Shown piece after piece: positions 25,427 to 34,157 of a DNA stretch of 64,000 nt. Numbering within the stretch: position 1 is the stretch's first letter; each line of letters opens with the position of its first letter. The translations under genes were made by a program, and so were the position numbers. A model generated the notes under the pieces. The model was not told the DNA's origin and did no database searches. It saw only the letters and a list, made by a program, of their open reading frames with translations. Source of the DNA: Terrimesophilobacter sp963702165 (GTDB taxonomy: Bacteria; Actinomycetota; Actinomycetes; Actinomycetales; Microbacteriaceae); the NCBI GenBank assembly GCA_963702165.1, contig OY969722.1, positions 124,001 through 188,000 on the forward strand. Reading direction: 5' to 3'.

Positions 25427-26521
25427 GTGACAGACAAGACCACCGTCGTACTCGTTTTCGGCGGCCGCTCCAGCGAGCACGCCATCAGCTGCGCCACCGC
25501 GGGCGGCGTGCTCGCGGCCATCGACCGCGACCGGTACGACGTGATCCCGGTCGGCATCACCACCGACGGCGCGTTCGTGCTCGAGGAGGACGACCCGCAG
25601 CGGCTCGCGCTGGGCGCCGAACTGCCCTCCGTCATCGACAACGGCACCAGGGTGCTCTGGCCGGAGTCCGCCGCGACGCGCGAGCTGCGCGTCGTGGAGA
25701 CGGATGGCTCGGTGCGCTCGCTCGGCGACATCGACATCGCATTCCCGATCCTGCACGGACGCTTCGGCGAGGACGGCACGATTCAGGGCATGTTCGAGCT
25801 GATCGGCCTGCCCTACGTCGGCAACGGCGTGCTCGCATCCGCCATCGCCATGGACAAGCACATGACCAAGTCGGTGCTGCAGAGCGCTGGCGTCGAGGTC
25901 GCCCCCTGGGTGGCCGTGACAGAGGCGGACTGGCGCGACGAGGGCGAACTGTGGGGCAGGCGTGCGCGCGGCCTCGCCCTGCCGCTGTTCGTCAAGCCGG
26001 CGCGGGCCGGATCGTCGGTGGGCGTGACCAAGGTTGAGGACTGGGACGACCTGGACGCGGCGCTCGAGGTGGCGTTCGCGGAGGACCGCACGGCGATCAT
26101 CGAGCAGGCGATCGTCGGCCGGGAGATCGAGTGCGGCGTGCTCAGCGGCCACGACGGCGGGGCGCCCAGGGTGTCGCTGCCCGGCGAGATCCGGCTCACC
26201 GGCCGCGAGTTCTACGACTTCGACGCAAAGTACCGGGACGCCCCCGGCGTCGAGCTGGTGTGCCCGGTGGAGCTCAACGAAGGGCAGCAGCGCGAGCTCG
26301 AGCGGGTCGCGACGCGCGCATTCCAGGCGATCGGCGCATCCGGGCTCGCCAGGATCGACTTCTTCCTGACCCCGTCATCGGATTTGATCGTCAACGAGGT
26401 GAACACGCTGCCGGGGTTCACGCCGATCTCGATGTTCCCGAAGTGCTGGATCGCCAGCGGCATCGAGTACCCGGAGCTCATCAGCGAACTGATCGAACTG
26501 GGGTTCGAGACCGTCCGCTAG
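25427..26521 (+). CDS. ddl: D-alanine--D-alanine ligase
   Basis: 364 residues, GTG three bases after gpsA. ATP-grasp enzyme: GGRSSEHAISCATA near residue 12, a lid region, LFVKPARAGSSVGV near 187, and metal-binding VNEVNTLPGFTPISMFPKCW near 323-342. It makes the D-Ala-D-Ala dipeptide for peptidoglycan. Its TAG stop shares the palindromic CTAG with the stop of the convergent lipoprotein gene. Confidence 0.96.
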   Translation: MTDKTTVVLVFGGRSSEHAISCATAGGVLAAIDRDRYDVIPVGITTDGAFVLEEDDPQRLALGAELPSVIDNGTRVLWPESAATRELRVVETDGSVRSLGDIDIAFPILHGRFGEDGTIQGMFELIGLPYVGNGVLASAIAMDKHMTKSVLQSAGVEVAPWVAVTEADWRDEGELWGRRARGLALPLFVKPARAGSSVGVTKVEDWDDLDAALEVAFAEDRTAIIEQAIVGREIECGVLSGHDGGAPRVSLPGEIRLTGREFYDFDAKYRDAPGVELVCPVELNEGQQRELERVATRAFQAIGASGLARIDFFLTPSSDLIVNEVNTLPGFTPISMFPKCWIASGIEYPELISELIELGFETVR

Positions 26522-27009
26522 CCGGACTTTTTGCCGGGATCAGGCAGGTCGAGCACGTCATTCGGGTCGGTGCACGCGCCGGTCGCCTTGATGTTGCTGA
26601 CAGCGTTTGACAATTGGATGAGCGCGTTGGTGCCGGATGCGACGTCGCCGTCCACGATCACCTCGACCGCGGGATCACGGCCGTAAGTCGTGAAGACGTA
26701 GGTCGGTGCGTTGCTGTCGTCGCGGATCCAGTCGATGCCGTCCAGTTCGACGCACAGTTGCGTCGTCGGGCCGGGCACCGGGACGCCGCAGCGCAGGATG
26801 ATCGCGGTCGGGTCACCCCACGCGCCGGTGGCTTGCGCATCCGTGTAGCGGTACTCGAACTCGTCGATCGCATCGGGCAGCCGCACGATCACCTCGGCGC
26901 AGGCCGGGTTCACGGCATCCGGTGCCGCGTCGAGGGACACGGCCGGGGAGCACGCGGTCAGGCCGCCGAGCAGGAGGGCAGCGACCGCGAGTGATTTCGA
27001 CGATCTCAT
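26518..27009 (-). CDS. DUF3515 family lipoprotein
   Basis: 163 residues, with a signal peptide ending in a lipobox (LGGLTAC, Cys near residue 20). The mature part has the DUF3515 pattern: a conserved early Cys (NPACAEVIVRLPDAI), AWGDPTAIILRCGVPVPGPT, then CVELDGIDWI. DUF3515 lipoproteins sit between ddl and thiL in many actinomycetes, as here; their function is unknown. The gene appears leaderless, with a TAGCCT -10-like box seven bases upstream that overlaps the thiL promoter box. Confidence 0.88.
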   Translation of the reverse strand: MRSSKSLAVAALLLGGLTACSPAVSLDAAPDAVNPACAEVIVRLPDAIDEFEYRYTDAQATGAWGDPTAIILRCGVPVPGPTTQLCVELDGIDWIRDDSNAPTYVFTTYGRDPAVEVIVDGDVASGTNALIQLSNAVSNIKATGACTDPNDVLDLPDPGKKSG

Positions 27010-27016
27010 CCACTTC

Positions 27017-27026
27017 AGGCTACCGT
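27017..27026. promoter_or_regulatory. Overlapping divergent -10 boxes for DUF3515 gene and thiL
   Basis: On the plus strand TACCGT (27021-27026) lies six bases before the thiL ATG. On the minus strand TAGCCT (27022-27017) lies seven bases before the DUF3515 ATG. Only 23 bases separate the two start codons, so both mRNAs would be leaderless and their polymerases would compete. Confidence 0.5.
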
Positions 27027-27032
27027 GAGTGC

Positions 27033-28010
27033 ATGCAGCGCCAGGACCCGCACGAGACCCTCGGCTCGGTCGGAGAACTGGGCGTGCTGAGCCGGATCTT
27101 CCCGTTGCTGCCGTCGTCGTCGGCCGAGCTGCTTGGGCCGGGTGACGATGCCGCGGTGATTGCAGCGCCGGACGGGCGGTACGTCGTCACCACCGACATG
27201 ATGATCCACGGGCCGGACTTCCGGCTCGCCTGGTCGACCCCGCACGACCTCGGCTGGAAGGCCGCGGCAACCAACCTGGCCGACGTCGCCGCGATGGGCG
27301 CAACGCCGACCGCGCTGGTCGTCGCGCTCGCCGCGCCGGCCGAGACACCGGTCGAAGTGCTCGAGGGGATCGCCGACGGGCTGCGGGAGGCGTGCCTCGA
27401 GCTCGCCGACGGCTGCGGTGTCGTCGGCGGTGACCTGTCAGTGTCGGACACCCTGACCTTGGCGGTGACGGCGTTCGGGGACCTGGAGGGGCGCGACGCC
27501 GTGCTCCGCTCCGGCGCGCGGGTCGGCGACCAGGTCGCGGTGTCGGGTCCGCTCGGCGCGTCGGCTGCCGCGCTGCGGCTGCTGTTCGAGCGCGCGGTGG
27601 ATGAGCACGGGGAACCGGATGCCACGGTCGCCGCCGCCTTGCGCGGCGACACCCTCGCGCAGCTGGCCCCACGGCCGCCGATCGCTGATGGCGTGCTCGC
27701 AGCGGAGGCCGGCGCCACCGCCATGCTGGACATCAGCGACGGGCTCGCGATCGACGCCGGCCGCATCGCGCGGGCCAGTGAGGTCGCGCTCGACTTCGTG
27801 GCTTCTGAGCTCGGCCCCGACCCCGAGCTCGCGCTCGGCGGGGGAGAGGACCACAGCCTGCTCGCGTGCTTCCCGCCGGATGCGGCGCTGCCCGGCGGAT
27901 TCCGCCGCATCGGCACGGTCGTCGCCGGTTCGGGTGTGCTGGTCGATGGGAAACCGCACGACCTCACCGGATGGGACCCGTTCCGGGGCTGGGACCACTC
28001 CCGCGGGTGA
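27033..28010 (+). CDS. thiL: Thiamine-phosphate kinase
   Basis: 325 residues from ATG 27033; the upstream in-frame extension overlaps the divergent gene and is not needed. PurM/AIR-synthase-like fold: GPGDDAAVI near residue 31, TTDMMIHGPDFRL near 50, NLADVAAMGATPTALVVALA near 77, GVVGGDLS near 125 and MLDISDGLAIDAGRIA near 230. It phosphorylates thiamine monophosphate to the active diphosphate. The last bases are part of a repeat copied further downstream at about 28.5 kb. Confidence 0.94.
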   Translation: MQRQDPHETLGSVGELGVLSRIFPLLPSSSAELLGPGDDAAVIAAPDGRYVVTTDMMIHGPDFRLAWSTPHDLGWKAAATNLADVAAMGATPTALVVALAAPAETPVEVLEGIADGLREACLELADGCGVVGGDLSVSDTLTLAVTAFGDLEGRDAVLRSGARVGDQVAVSGPLGASAAALRLLFERAVDEHGEPDATVAAALRGDTLAQLAPRPPIADGVLAAEAGATAMLDISDGLAIDAGRIARASEVALDFVASELGPDPELALGGGEDHSLLACFPPDAALPGGFRRIGTVVAGSGVLVDGKPHDLTGWDPFRGWDHSRG

Positions 28011-28676
28011 ATTGTGCAAGCGCGGGTGCTGCAGCACCCGCGCGCGGCTGAAGCAGCCCCCGCGCGGGTCGAACACCCACCCGCGGGTCCAATTCGACCC
28101 GCGCGCGGAAGGTGCACCCGCGCAAGCGGACGTGCCGCGGCGGCGGGGCGGTTGCCGGAACCGGGCGCGCCCGCGGAAGTCAGGCCCGCGCGAGTGCAGA
28201 CTTCCCGCCACCCTGATCGCCGCGGCGCGCCAGTTCCGGACATCCGCGCCCCGCGCACCTGTCGCGGCTGTCCGGAACTGCCGCGGTTCGCCGGAACTGC
28301 GCGCTGCTGACCCGTCCACCTCAGGCAGCCGGGGCGTCCGAGGAGTGGAGACCTAAAGGTGTGGAGACCCACCCGTCACACATCACCCGCGAGGGAGGCC
28401 TCGGTTCCTTACGAGGGGTCGGAAATGACGTGCAAGGCCCGTTTTCGACCCCTCGGGTTCATAGCAGCTGGGACCGCTCCCGCGGATGGTTGTTCACGCG
28501 CCGGTGAATTGTGCGCGCGCGGGTGTTGCAACACCCGCGTCGTGGCTGAAGCACCCACCCGCGCGGGTCGAACACCCACCCGCGGGTCGAATTCGACCCG
28601 CGCGCGGAAGGTGCACCCGCGCGAGCGGACGTGCCGCTGCGGCGGGGCGGTTGTCGGAACGGGCGCGCCCCGGAAG
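28011..28676. repeat. Gene-free region with degenerate tandem duplication and GC palindromes
   Basis: No credible coding sequence: the small open frames have no ribosome sites or family features and are a by-product of GC-rich repeats. About 185 bases at 28007-28198 recur at 28504-28690 with scattered changes. Shared blocks include GTGAATTGTGC, GGTCGAACACCCACCCGCGG, GCGCGCGGAAGGTGCACCCG and GTCAGGCCCGCGCGAG. The first copy thus repeats the rsmD 3' end, and CTGGGACC(A/G)CTCCCGCG of the thiL 3' end reappears at ~28469-28483. Each copy contains a perfect palindrome (28021-28042, 28518-28539). Bases 28230-28300 hold several TCCGGA(A/C) elements. Confidence 0.8.
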
Positions 28677-29243
28677 TCAGGCCCGCGCGAGCCAGTACAG
28701 CGCTGTGTCGCCGTAGTCCTTGCGGCGCTCGAGCACCAAGCCATCCGGCAGCCCGGGCTCGGGAGAGCGGGAAGACCGCTCGAGCAGCACGGCGGCATCC
28801 GGAGCCAGCCGTGCCGCTAGCGCCTCCAGGTTGTGCCCGAGCTCCACCTCGCCCATCTCATACGGCGGGTCCATCAGCACGACATCCCACTCGCGCGTGT
28901 CCGAGTTGAGGAACGCCTGCACGCTCTGCCCGGTTACCTCGATCACGAGCTTCTGCCCGGGAGGCGCCGTCCGCTTGACAAGGGCAGCATTCCGCCGACA
29001 CACCTGCATCGCACCATGGCTGCGCTCGACGAGCACCGCCAGTGCTGCGCCCCGCGATGCGGCCTCCAGCCCCAGTGCTCCGGAGCCCGCATACAGGTCG
29101 AGCACGCGCGCGCCCTCGACGAGGTCGCGCGCGTCCAGCGACGAGAAGATCGCCTCCCGCACCCGATCGCTCGTCGGACGCGTGCCGTGAACCGGGGTGC
29201 CGATCGTCAGCGAACCGGCGAACCCGGCGATGATGCGTGTCAC
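28677..29243 (-). CDS. rsmD: 16S rRNA (guanine(966)-N2)-methyltransferase
   Basis: 188 residues from GTG 29243 (starting TRIIAGFAGS, the usual RsmD start). Motifs: TRPTSDRVREAIFSSL near residue 25, SAM-binding LDLYAGSGALGLEAASRG near 47 and catalytic VVLMDPPYEM near 121. It methylates G966 of 16S rRNA during 30S assembly. The gene is divergent from recG and has a TAGGCT box seven bases before its start, so it is probably leaderless. Its last codons lie in the duplicated repeat. Confidence 0.93.
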   Translation of the reverse strand: MTRIIAGFAGSLTIGTPVHGTRPTSDRVREAIFSSLDARDLVEGARVLDLYAGSGALGLEAASRGAALAVLVERSHGAMQVCRRNAALVKRTAPPGQKLVIEVTGQSVQAFLNSDTREWDVVLMDPPYEMGEVELGHNLEALAARLAPDAAVLLERSSRSPEPGLPDGLVLERRKDYGDTALYWLARA

Positions 29244-29250
29244 GCCTGCC

Positions 29251-29256
29251 AGCCTA
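29251..29256 (-). promoter_or_regulatory. -10-like box of rsmD
   Basis: TAGGCT (minus strand) ends seven bases before the GTG start; no ribosome site is present, so a leaderless mRNA is likely. Confidence 0.45.
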
Positions 29257-29295
29257 AAGGCGCGCCGGATGCCACGGCTCGACACCGCGGGTGGG

Positions 29296-29301
29296 TAGCG
29301 T
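29296..29301 (+). promoter_or_regulatory. -10-like box of recG
   Basis: TAGCGT ends seven bases before the GTG at 29309. Together with the lack of a ribosome site this is why 29309 was preferred as the recG start. Confidence 0.4.
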
Positions 29302-29308
29302 TGAGACC

Positions 29309-31459
29309 GTGCACTCGCCGCTCGACCAGAAGCTCAGCAACACCGTGCTGTCGCGCATGGCCAAGGCCCTCGAGCGCGGGCTCGACCTCGTCACCGTCGG
29401 CGACCTTCTCTCGCACTACCCACGCCGGTACGCCAGCCGCGGTGAGCTCACCGACCTCAGCCGGCTCCCGCTCGACGAGACGGTGACCATCGTCGCCGAA
29501 GTGCTGGGCGCCTCCAAGCGTCAGATGCGCGAGCGACGCGGCGACCTTCTCGAAGTGACGATCGGCGACGGTACGGGAATCATGACCGTCACCTTCTTCG
29601 GGAAGGGGGTGTACCAGCCCGAGAAAGACCTGGTCCCAGGCGTGCGCGGGATGTTCGCGGGCAAGGTCAGCGCGTATAGGGATCGCCGCCAGCTGACGCA
29701 CCCGGACTATACGCTGTTCGACCCGGCGGAGGGGGCGGATGCGGCGGCGTGGGCACAGCGCCCGGTCCCCATCTACCCGGCGACAGCATCCATCAAGAGC
29801 TGGAAGCTGCATCAGGCTGTGGGCGCGATCCTCGACACGCTCCCGCCACTCGACGACCCGGTGCCGGATGCTGTCCGCGCCAAACGGAGACTGCTCCCGT
29901 ACCAAGAGGCGCTCGAACTCATCCACCGCCCCAACGAAGAGGCCGACTGGAAGGCCGCCCGCAAGACGCTCCGCTTCCAGGAAGCCTTCGTGCTGCAGTC
30001 GGCGCTGCTGCAGCAGCGCGCAGAACTGCGTAAGCAGGCCGCCAGGCCTCGCGTGCCGAAACCGGGGGGACTGCTCGAGCGCTTCGACGCGCAATTGCCG
30101 TTCACCCTCACCGGCGACCAGCGTGCCGTCGGCGACCAGCTCGCCTCCGACCTCGCCGGCGACCAGCCGATGAACCGGCTGCTGCAGGGCGAGGTCGGCT
30201 CCGGCAAGACGCTTGTCGCCCTGCGCGCGATGCTCGCGGTCGCCGACTCCGGCGGCCAGTCGGCGCTGCTCGCGCCCACCGAGGTGCTCGCCGCCCAGCA
30301 CCTGCGCTCAATCGTGAAGACCCTCGGCCCGGACCTCGCCGCCGAGGTGCACCCGACCCTCATCACCGGGCAGCTGCCGACCGCCGACCGCCGCAAGGCG
30401 ACCCTGTCCACCGTCGCCGGGCAGGCGCGCATCGTCGTCGGCACGCACGCGCTCATGAGCCAGTCGGTGGAGTTCTTCGACCTCGGGCTCGTCGTGGTCG
30501 ACGAGCAGCACCGGTTCGGCGTCGAACAGCGCGAGGCGCTGCGCCTCAAGGGCGCCACCCCGCCGCACGTGCTCGTGCTGACGGCGACACCGATTCCGCG
30601 CACCGTCGCGATGACCGTGTTCGGCGACCTCGACGTGTCGACCATCGCCGAGCTCCCGGCCGGGCGGCAGGGCATCGAGAGCTTCGTGGTGCCCCTGGCC
30701 GAGAAGCCGGGGTGGGAGAACCGCATCTGGGAGCGGCTGTCCGAGGAACTCGCCAAGGGCAGGCAGGCCTTCGTGGTCGCACCGGCGATCGACAGTTCCA
30801 ACATCGAGCTGGACGATCCGGATGCTGAGCCGATCGACGCCAAGTCGGTCAGCAGCGTCGCCGACACCCTCGCCAAGCTGCGCAAGCATCCGCTGCTGGC
30901 AGCCGCTCGCATCGAGCCGCTGCACGGCAGACTGCCGAGCGACGAGAAGGATGCGATCATGCGCGCGTTCGCTGCGGGCGACATCGACGTGCTCGTGGCG
31001 ACGACGGTGATCGAGGTCGGGGTCGATGTGCCCAACGCCGCGGTCATGGTGGTCCTCGACGCCGACCGGTTCGGTGTGTCGCAGCTGCACCAACTCCGCG
31101 GCCGAGTCGGCCGCGGCGGCGTGCCCGGGCTGTGCCTGCTCGTGACGACCGCCGAGGCGGGCACCATCGCCAGAGAGCGGGTCGACGCGGTCGCAGAGAC
31201 CCTCGACGGGTTCGTGCTCGCCCAGAAGGACCTCGAACTGCGCCAGGAGGGCAACGTCCTCGGCAGCGTCCAGTCAGGGCGCCGCTCATCGCTGAAGCTG
31301 CTGCGCGCAGCACGCGACACCGACCTGATCGGCGAGGCGCGTGCGCTCGCCGCCGACGTGCTCGCCGGCGACCCCGACCTCCAGCGCAACCCGTCGCTCG
31401 CGCGCGCCATCACGACCCGACTGGACGAAGCAGAGCGCGACTTCCTCGCCAAGGCCTGA
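29309..31459 (+). CDS. recG: ATP-dependent DNA helicase RecG
   Basis: 716 residues from GTG 29309; an in-frame ATG at 29291 lies upstream of the likely transcription start. N-terminal OB-fold wedge domain (TIVAEVLGASKRQMRERRGDLLEVTI), Walker A LLQGEVGSGKTLVALRAM near 295, DEQHRFG box near 403, LTATPIPRTVAM motif III, then the C-terminal helicase lobe with IEVGVDVPNAAVMVV and QLRGRVGRGG. It remodels stalled forks and Holliday junctions. The size matches the family, and it is followed by an inverted-repeat element. Confidence 0.95.
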   Translation: MHSPLDQKLSNTVLSRMAKALERGLDLVTVGDLLSHYPRRYASRGELTDLSRLPLDETVTIVAEVLGASKRQMRERRGDLLEVTIGDGTGIMTVTFFGKGVYQPEKDLVPGVRGMFAGKVSAYRDRRQLTHPDYTLFDPAEGADAAAWAQRPVPIYPATASIKSWKLHQAVGAILDTLPPLDDPVPDAVRAKRRLLPYQEALELIHRPNEEADWKAARKTLRFQEAFVLQSALLQQRAELRKQAARPRVPKPGGLLERFDAQLPFTLTGDQRAVGDQLASDLAGDQPMNRLLQGEVGSGKTLVALRAMLAVADSGGQSALLAPTEVLAAQHLRSIVKTLGPDLAAEVHPTLITGQLPTADRRKATLSTVAGQARIVVGTHALMSQSVEFFDLGLVVVDEQHRFGVEQREALRLKGATPPHVLVLTATPIPRTVAMTVFGDLDVSTIAELPAGRQGIESFVVPLAEKPGWENRIWERLSEELAKGRQAFVVAPAIDSSNIELDDPDAEPIDAKSVSSVADTLAKLRKHPLLAAARIEPLHGRLPSDEKDAIMRAFAAGDIDVLVATTVIEVGVDVPNAAVMVVLDADRFGVSQLHQLRGRVGRGGVPGLCLLVTTAEAGTIARERVDAVAETLDGFVLAQKDLELRQEGNVLGSVQSGRRSSLKLLRAARDTDLIGEARALAADVLAGDPDLQRNPSLARAITTRLDEAERDFLAKA

Positions 31460-31463
31460 AACC

Positions 31464-31528
31464 GCATCGCGTCGGGAGTCAACGCCCAAAGGACCGACTC
31501 GAAACGGCATCTCCTCCCGACTCGATGC
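31464..31528. repeat. Inverted repeat after recG (CTCCCGACTC family)
   Basis: Arms GCATCGCGTCGGGAG and CTCCCGACTCGATGC pair over 15 bases with one mismatch, with a 35-base loop. It begins four bases after recG and may end its transcription. The same element, more perfect, follows the aminotransferase gene at 52401-52464. Confidence 0.65.
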
Positions 31529-31552
31529 AGGTGAGTTGCGGGGTGCGCCCGA

Positions 31553-31558
31553 TAGGGT
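31553..31558 (+). promoter_or_regulatory. -10-like box of coaD
   Basis: TAGGGT ends six bases before the coaD ATG with no ribosome site in between, indicating a leaderless transcript. Confidence 0.45.
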
Positions 31559-31564
31559 TTAGCC

Positions 31565-32056
31565 ATGCGCAGGATCGCCGTCGTTCCGGGGTCGTTCGAC
31601 CCGATCACCCTTGGTCACCTTGACGTGATCGACCGAGCGGCTGGCCTCTTCGACGAACTCCATGTGCTCGTCGTGCACAACCCTGACAAGTCCGCCCTGC
31701 TCCCGGTTGCGCAGCGTGTGTCGTTGATCGAGCGGGCGATCACGGATGCCGGGATCACCGGCAACATCATCGTCACCTCGTGGACAGTCGGATTGCTCGT
31801 CGACTACTGCACCGAGGTCGGCGCCAGCGTGCTGGTGAAGGGCGTGCGCTCACAGGTGGACGTCGCCTACGAGACGCCGATGGCGATCGTGAACCGCAAC
31901 CTGGCCGGCGTCGAGACCATCTTCCTGCTGCCGGATCCCGGCCACGCGCACGTCTCCAGTTCGCTCGTGCGCCAGGTGGCCGGACTCGGCGGCGACGTCA
32001 GCCCCTACGTGCCGCGCGCGGTCGCAGAGTACCTCCAGCAGCCCAGCCCCCGATGA
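31565..32056 (+). CDS. coaD: Phosphopantetheine adenylyltransferase
   Basis: 163 residues, ATG start. Nucleotidyltransferase motifs: VVPGSFDPITLGHLDVI (T/HxGH) at residues 7-23, LVKGVRSQVDVAYETPMAIVNR near 90 and the ISSS-type HVSSSLVRQVA near 129. It adds AMP to 4'-phosphopantetheine, the fourth step to coenzyme A. The stop overlaps the cofE start by four bases. Confidence 0.96.
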   Translation: MRRIAVVPGSFDPITLGHLDVIDRAAGLFDELHVLVVHNPDKSALLPVAQRVSLIERAITDAGITGNIIVTSWTVGLLVDYCTEVGASVLVKGVRSQVDVAYETPMAIVNRNLAGVETIFLLPDPGHAHVSSSLVRQVAGLGGDVSPYVPRAVAEYLQQPSPR

Positions 32057-32847
32057 CCGCAGCCTTCAGCGTCTTCGCGCTCGATGGCATCCCAGAGGTC
32101 GGCGCTGGAGACGACCTCGCCGCGCTCATCCTGCGCGCGGCCGGCGGCACCCCGCTGCAGGACGGCGACATCCTGGTCGTCACGAGCAAGGTGGTCTCCA
32201 AGGCGGAGGGCCGCTTCGTGGCCGCTGCCACTCGCGACGATGCGATCACCGCGGAAACCGTCCGGGTGGTCGCGTCGAAGGAGCACCCGGGGGGCGTCAC
32301 GCGCATCGTCGAGAACCGGCAGGGTCTCGTGCTCGCGGCCGCCGGCGTCGACTCGAGCAACACGCGCGAGGGCTACGTGCTGCTGCTGCCCGAGGATCCG
32401 GATGCCTCTGCTCGCACCCTCTGCTCGGGCCTCAGGGCGAGCGGCCCGCGGGTCGGCGTCATCATCTCCGACACCCTCGGACGAGCCTGGCGCCTGGGGC
32501 AGACCGACGTCGCGATCGGCGCGGCAGGCGTGAAAGTGTTGGAGGACCTGCGCGGCAGCACGGATGCGGGCGGCCGCGTCCTGGAGGCGACCATCGTCGC
32601 GGTCGGCGACCAACTCGCGGGCGCCGCCGAACTGGTCAAAGGGAAGGCCGCCGGCCGCCCGGTCGCGGTCATCCGCGGGCTGGGGCACCTCGTCACCGGG
32701 CTCGACGCACCGGGTGCGCACGCGATCATCCGCCCGGCCGAAGAGGATTTGTTCCGAGAGGGTGCCGCAGAGGCCTACGCTCGAGGCTACCGCGAGGCGG
32801 TCGAAGGGCGCCGGGCGATCCCGCCTGAGCACCTGCCGCAGGGCTGA
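32053..32847 (+). CDS. cofE: Coenzyme F420-0:L-glutamate ligase (stand-alone CofE)
   Basis: 264 residues from ATG 32053, overlapping the coaD stop (ATGA). CofE fold with GDILVVTSKVVSKAEGRFV near residue 37, ENRQGLVLAAAGVDSSN near 86, VIISDTLGRAWRLGQTDVAIG near 136 and GRPVAVIRGLGHLV near 205. It adds the glutamate tail to F420-0. It lacks the nitroreductase-like C-terminal domain of mycobacterial FbiB. No other F420 biosynthesis gene is in the window, which fits uptake of F420-0 by the transporter at 40.9-43.7 kb followed by tail addition. Confidence 0.9.
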   Translation: MTAAFSVFALDGIPEVGAGDDLAALILRAAGGTPLQDGDILVVTSKVVSKAEGRFVAAATRDDAITAETVRVVASKEHPGGVTRIVENRQGLVLAAAGVDSSNTREGYVLLLPEDPDASARTLCSGLRASGPRVGVIISDTLGRAWRLGQTDVAIGAAGVKVLEDLRGSTDAGGRVLEATIVAVGDQLAGAAELVKGKAAGRPVAVIRGLGHLVTGLDAPGAHAIIRPAEEDLFREGAAEAYARGYREAVEGRRAIPPEHLPQG

Positions 32848-32903
32848 GTGACGCTCTCCCCAAAAGGGGCGACGGTCTGCAAGACTCGTAGCGTAAGGCA
32901 TCG

Positions 32904-34157
32904 ATGATGATGAACTCAGACCCCCCGACGGGGCACCCAGGCGAACGCACTTCGCGTGCCTTTCGCCTGACCCGACGCGGGTTCTTGCTGTTGTTCGCGG
33001 CCGCGCTGGCGTTCGTGTTCGCGTATGTCATCGGCTGGTATGAACTGCTGATCGTCGGCTCGTTCGCCTGCATCCCACCTCTGCTGTCCCTCGTGGTAGT
33101 GCACCGGATGCGGCCGCAGTTCACGGTCGTCCGAACCATCGCCCCATCGGTGCTCGCTGCAGGCAAGCCCGGTGCGGTGCGCCTCACGGTGCGCAACATC
33201 GGCCAACGCCCGTCGGCGCCCGGCAGTTGGCGTGATCGGGTGCCGTGGTCGCCGGATGCCACAGCCGAGGCCGTGCTCGACCCGATGCGGCCGTCGGGCC
33301 AACTGCACTTGCGCTACGAGTTCGTGCCGCCGCGCCGCGGTGTCGTCGATGTCGGTCCTCTGCTGGTCTCCTTCTGCGACCCGTTCGGGCTCGCCGAGGG
33401 GCAGTACGCGGTCGGCGCCGCGGATCGCGTGATCATCGGACCGGAGGCGGCCCGCCTCGATGCGACCGTTGTCGAGATCGCGGCCGACAGCGGCTCCGCC
33501 CGGCTCTTCCAACACCGCTCGCTCGCGGGCGAGCACGATGTCATGACCCGCGAGTACCGGCCCGGCGATGCGATGCACCGCGTGCACTGGCGGGCGTCTG
33601 CGCACCACGGCGAGCTCATGGTGCGCGAAGAGGAGAAGCGTTCGCACGCGGCCGCGGTCATCGTGCTCGAGACGCGCGTGCGCCATTACGCCGACACCGC
33701 CGGGTCGCGCGCCCGGACCCCGGAAAGCGGCGGCTTCGAGTGGGCGGTGCGGATGACCGCGTCGTTGCGCGACCACCTGTCCGCCGCCGGACTCGCGCTC
33801 ACCGTGGTGGAGACTGCGATGCCGCAGCTGGGAGACCCCAACCGGCTCGACGAGTTCGTGGAGAGCCTCGCGCGCCTGCACCTGAGCTTCGACGACGATC
33901 GTGAGTTCTCGCTCGCCGCAGCAGGCCCGAGCGGTTCCGGGTCGATCTTCGCCGTGCTCGGCGTGCCGGATGCCGCGACCCTCGGCAGGCTTGTCAGCGC
34001 CCGCGGCTCGTTCGACGAGGCCGCGGCGTTCGTCTCCGACGACACCCCTGCGACAGCGATTGACGAGTTGCGTCGCGGCGGATGGCGCGTGGTCGCGGTC
34101 ACGCCCGAGACTCCGGTAGCGGATGCCTGGCACGATCTGGGCGGTCCGGATGCGTGA
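32904..34157 (+). CDS. DUF58 domain membrane protein, copy 2
   Basis: 417 residues; three consecutive ATGs (32904, 32907, 32910) leave the exact start open. Two membrane helices at about 28-70, a beta-sandwich region, then the DUF58 core with REYRPGDAMHRVHWRASAHH near residue 215 and GELMVREEEKRSHA. It closely resembles copy 3 at 37482. A TAGCGT box ends nine bases upstream. It overlaps the following transglutaminase gene by eight bases. The MoxR partner is not upstream but downstream at 36482. Confidence 0.9.
   Translation: MMMNSDPPTGHPGERTSRAFRLTRRGFLLLFAAALAFVFAYVIGWYELLIVGSFACIPPLLSLVVVHRMRPQFTVVRTIAPSVLAAGKPGAVRLTVRNIGQRPSAPGSWRDRVPWSPDATAEAVLDPMRPSGQLHLRYEFVPPRRGVVDVGPLLVSFCDPFGLAEGQYAVGAADRVIIGPEAARLDATVVEIAADSGSARLFQHRSLAGEHDVMTREYRPGDAMHRVHWRASAHHGELMVREEEKRSHAAAVIVLETRVRHYADTAGSRARTPESGGFEWAVRMTASLRDHLSAAGLALTVVETAMPQLGDPNRLDEFVESLARLHLSFDDDREFSLAAAGPSGSGSIFAVLGVPDAATLGRLVSARGSFDEAAAFVSDDTPATAIDELRRGGWRVVAVTPETPVADAWHDLGGPDA

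Noticed and set aside
24281..26152. Long minus-strand open frame over gpsA and ddl
   Set aside because: Antisense shadow of two well-identified genes. No start signals and no recognisable domain.
28011..28676. CRISPR-like or coding content in the repeat-rich thiL-rsmD gap
   Set aside because: Only two long imperfect copies with internal palindromes, no regular repeat-spacer pattern and no cas genes. The small open frames lack start signals.
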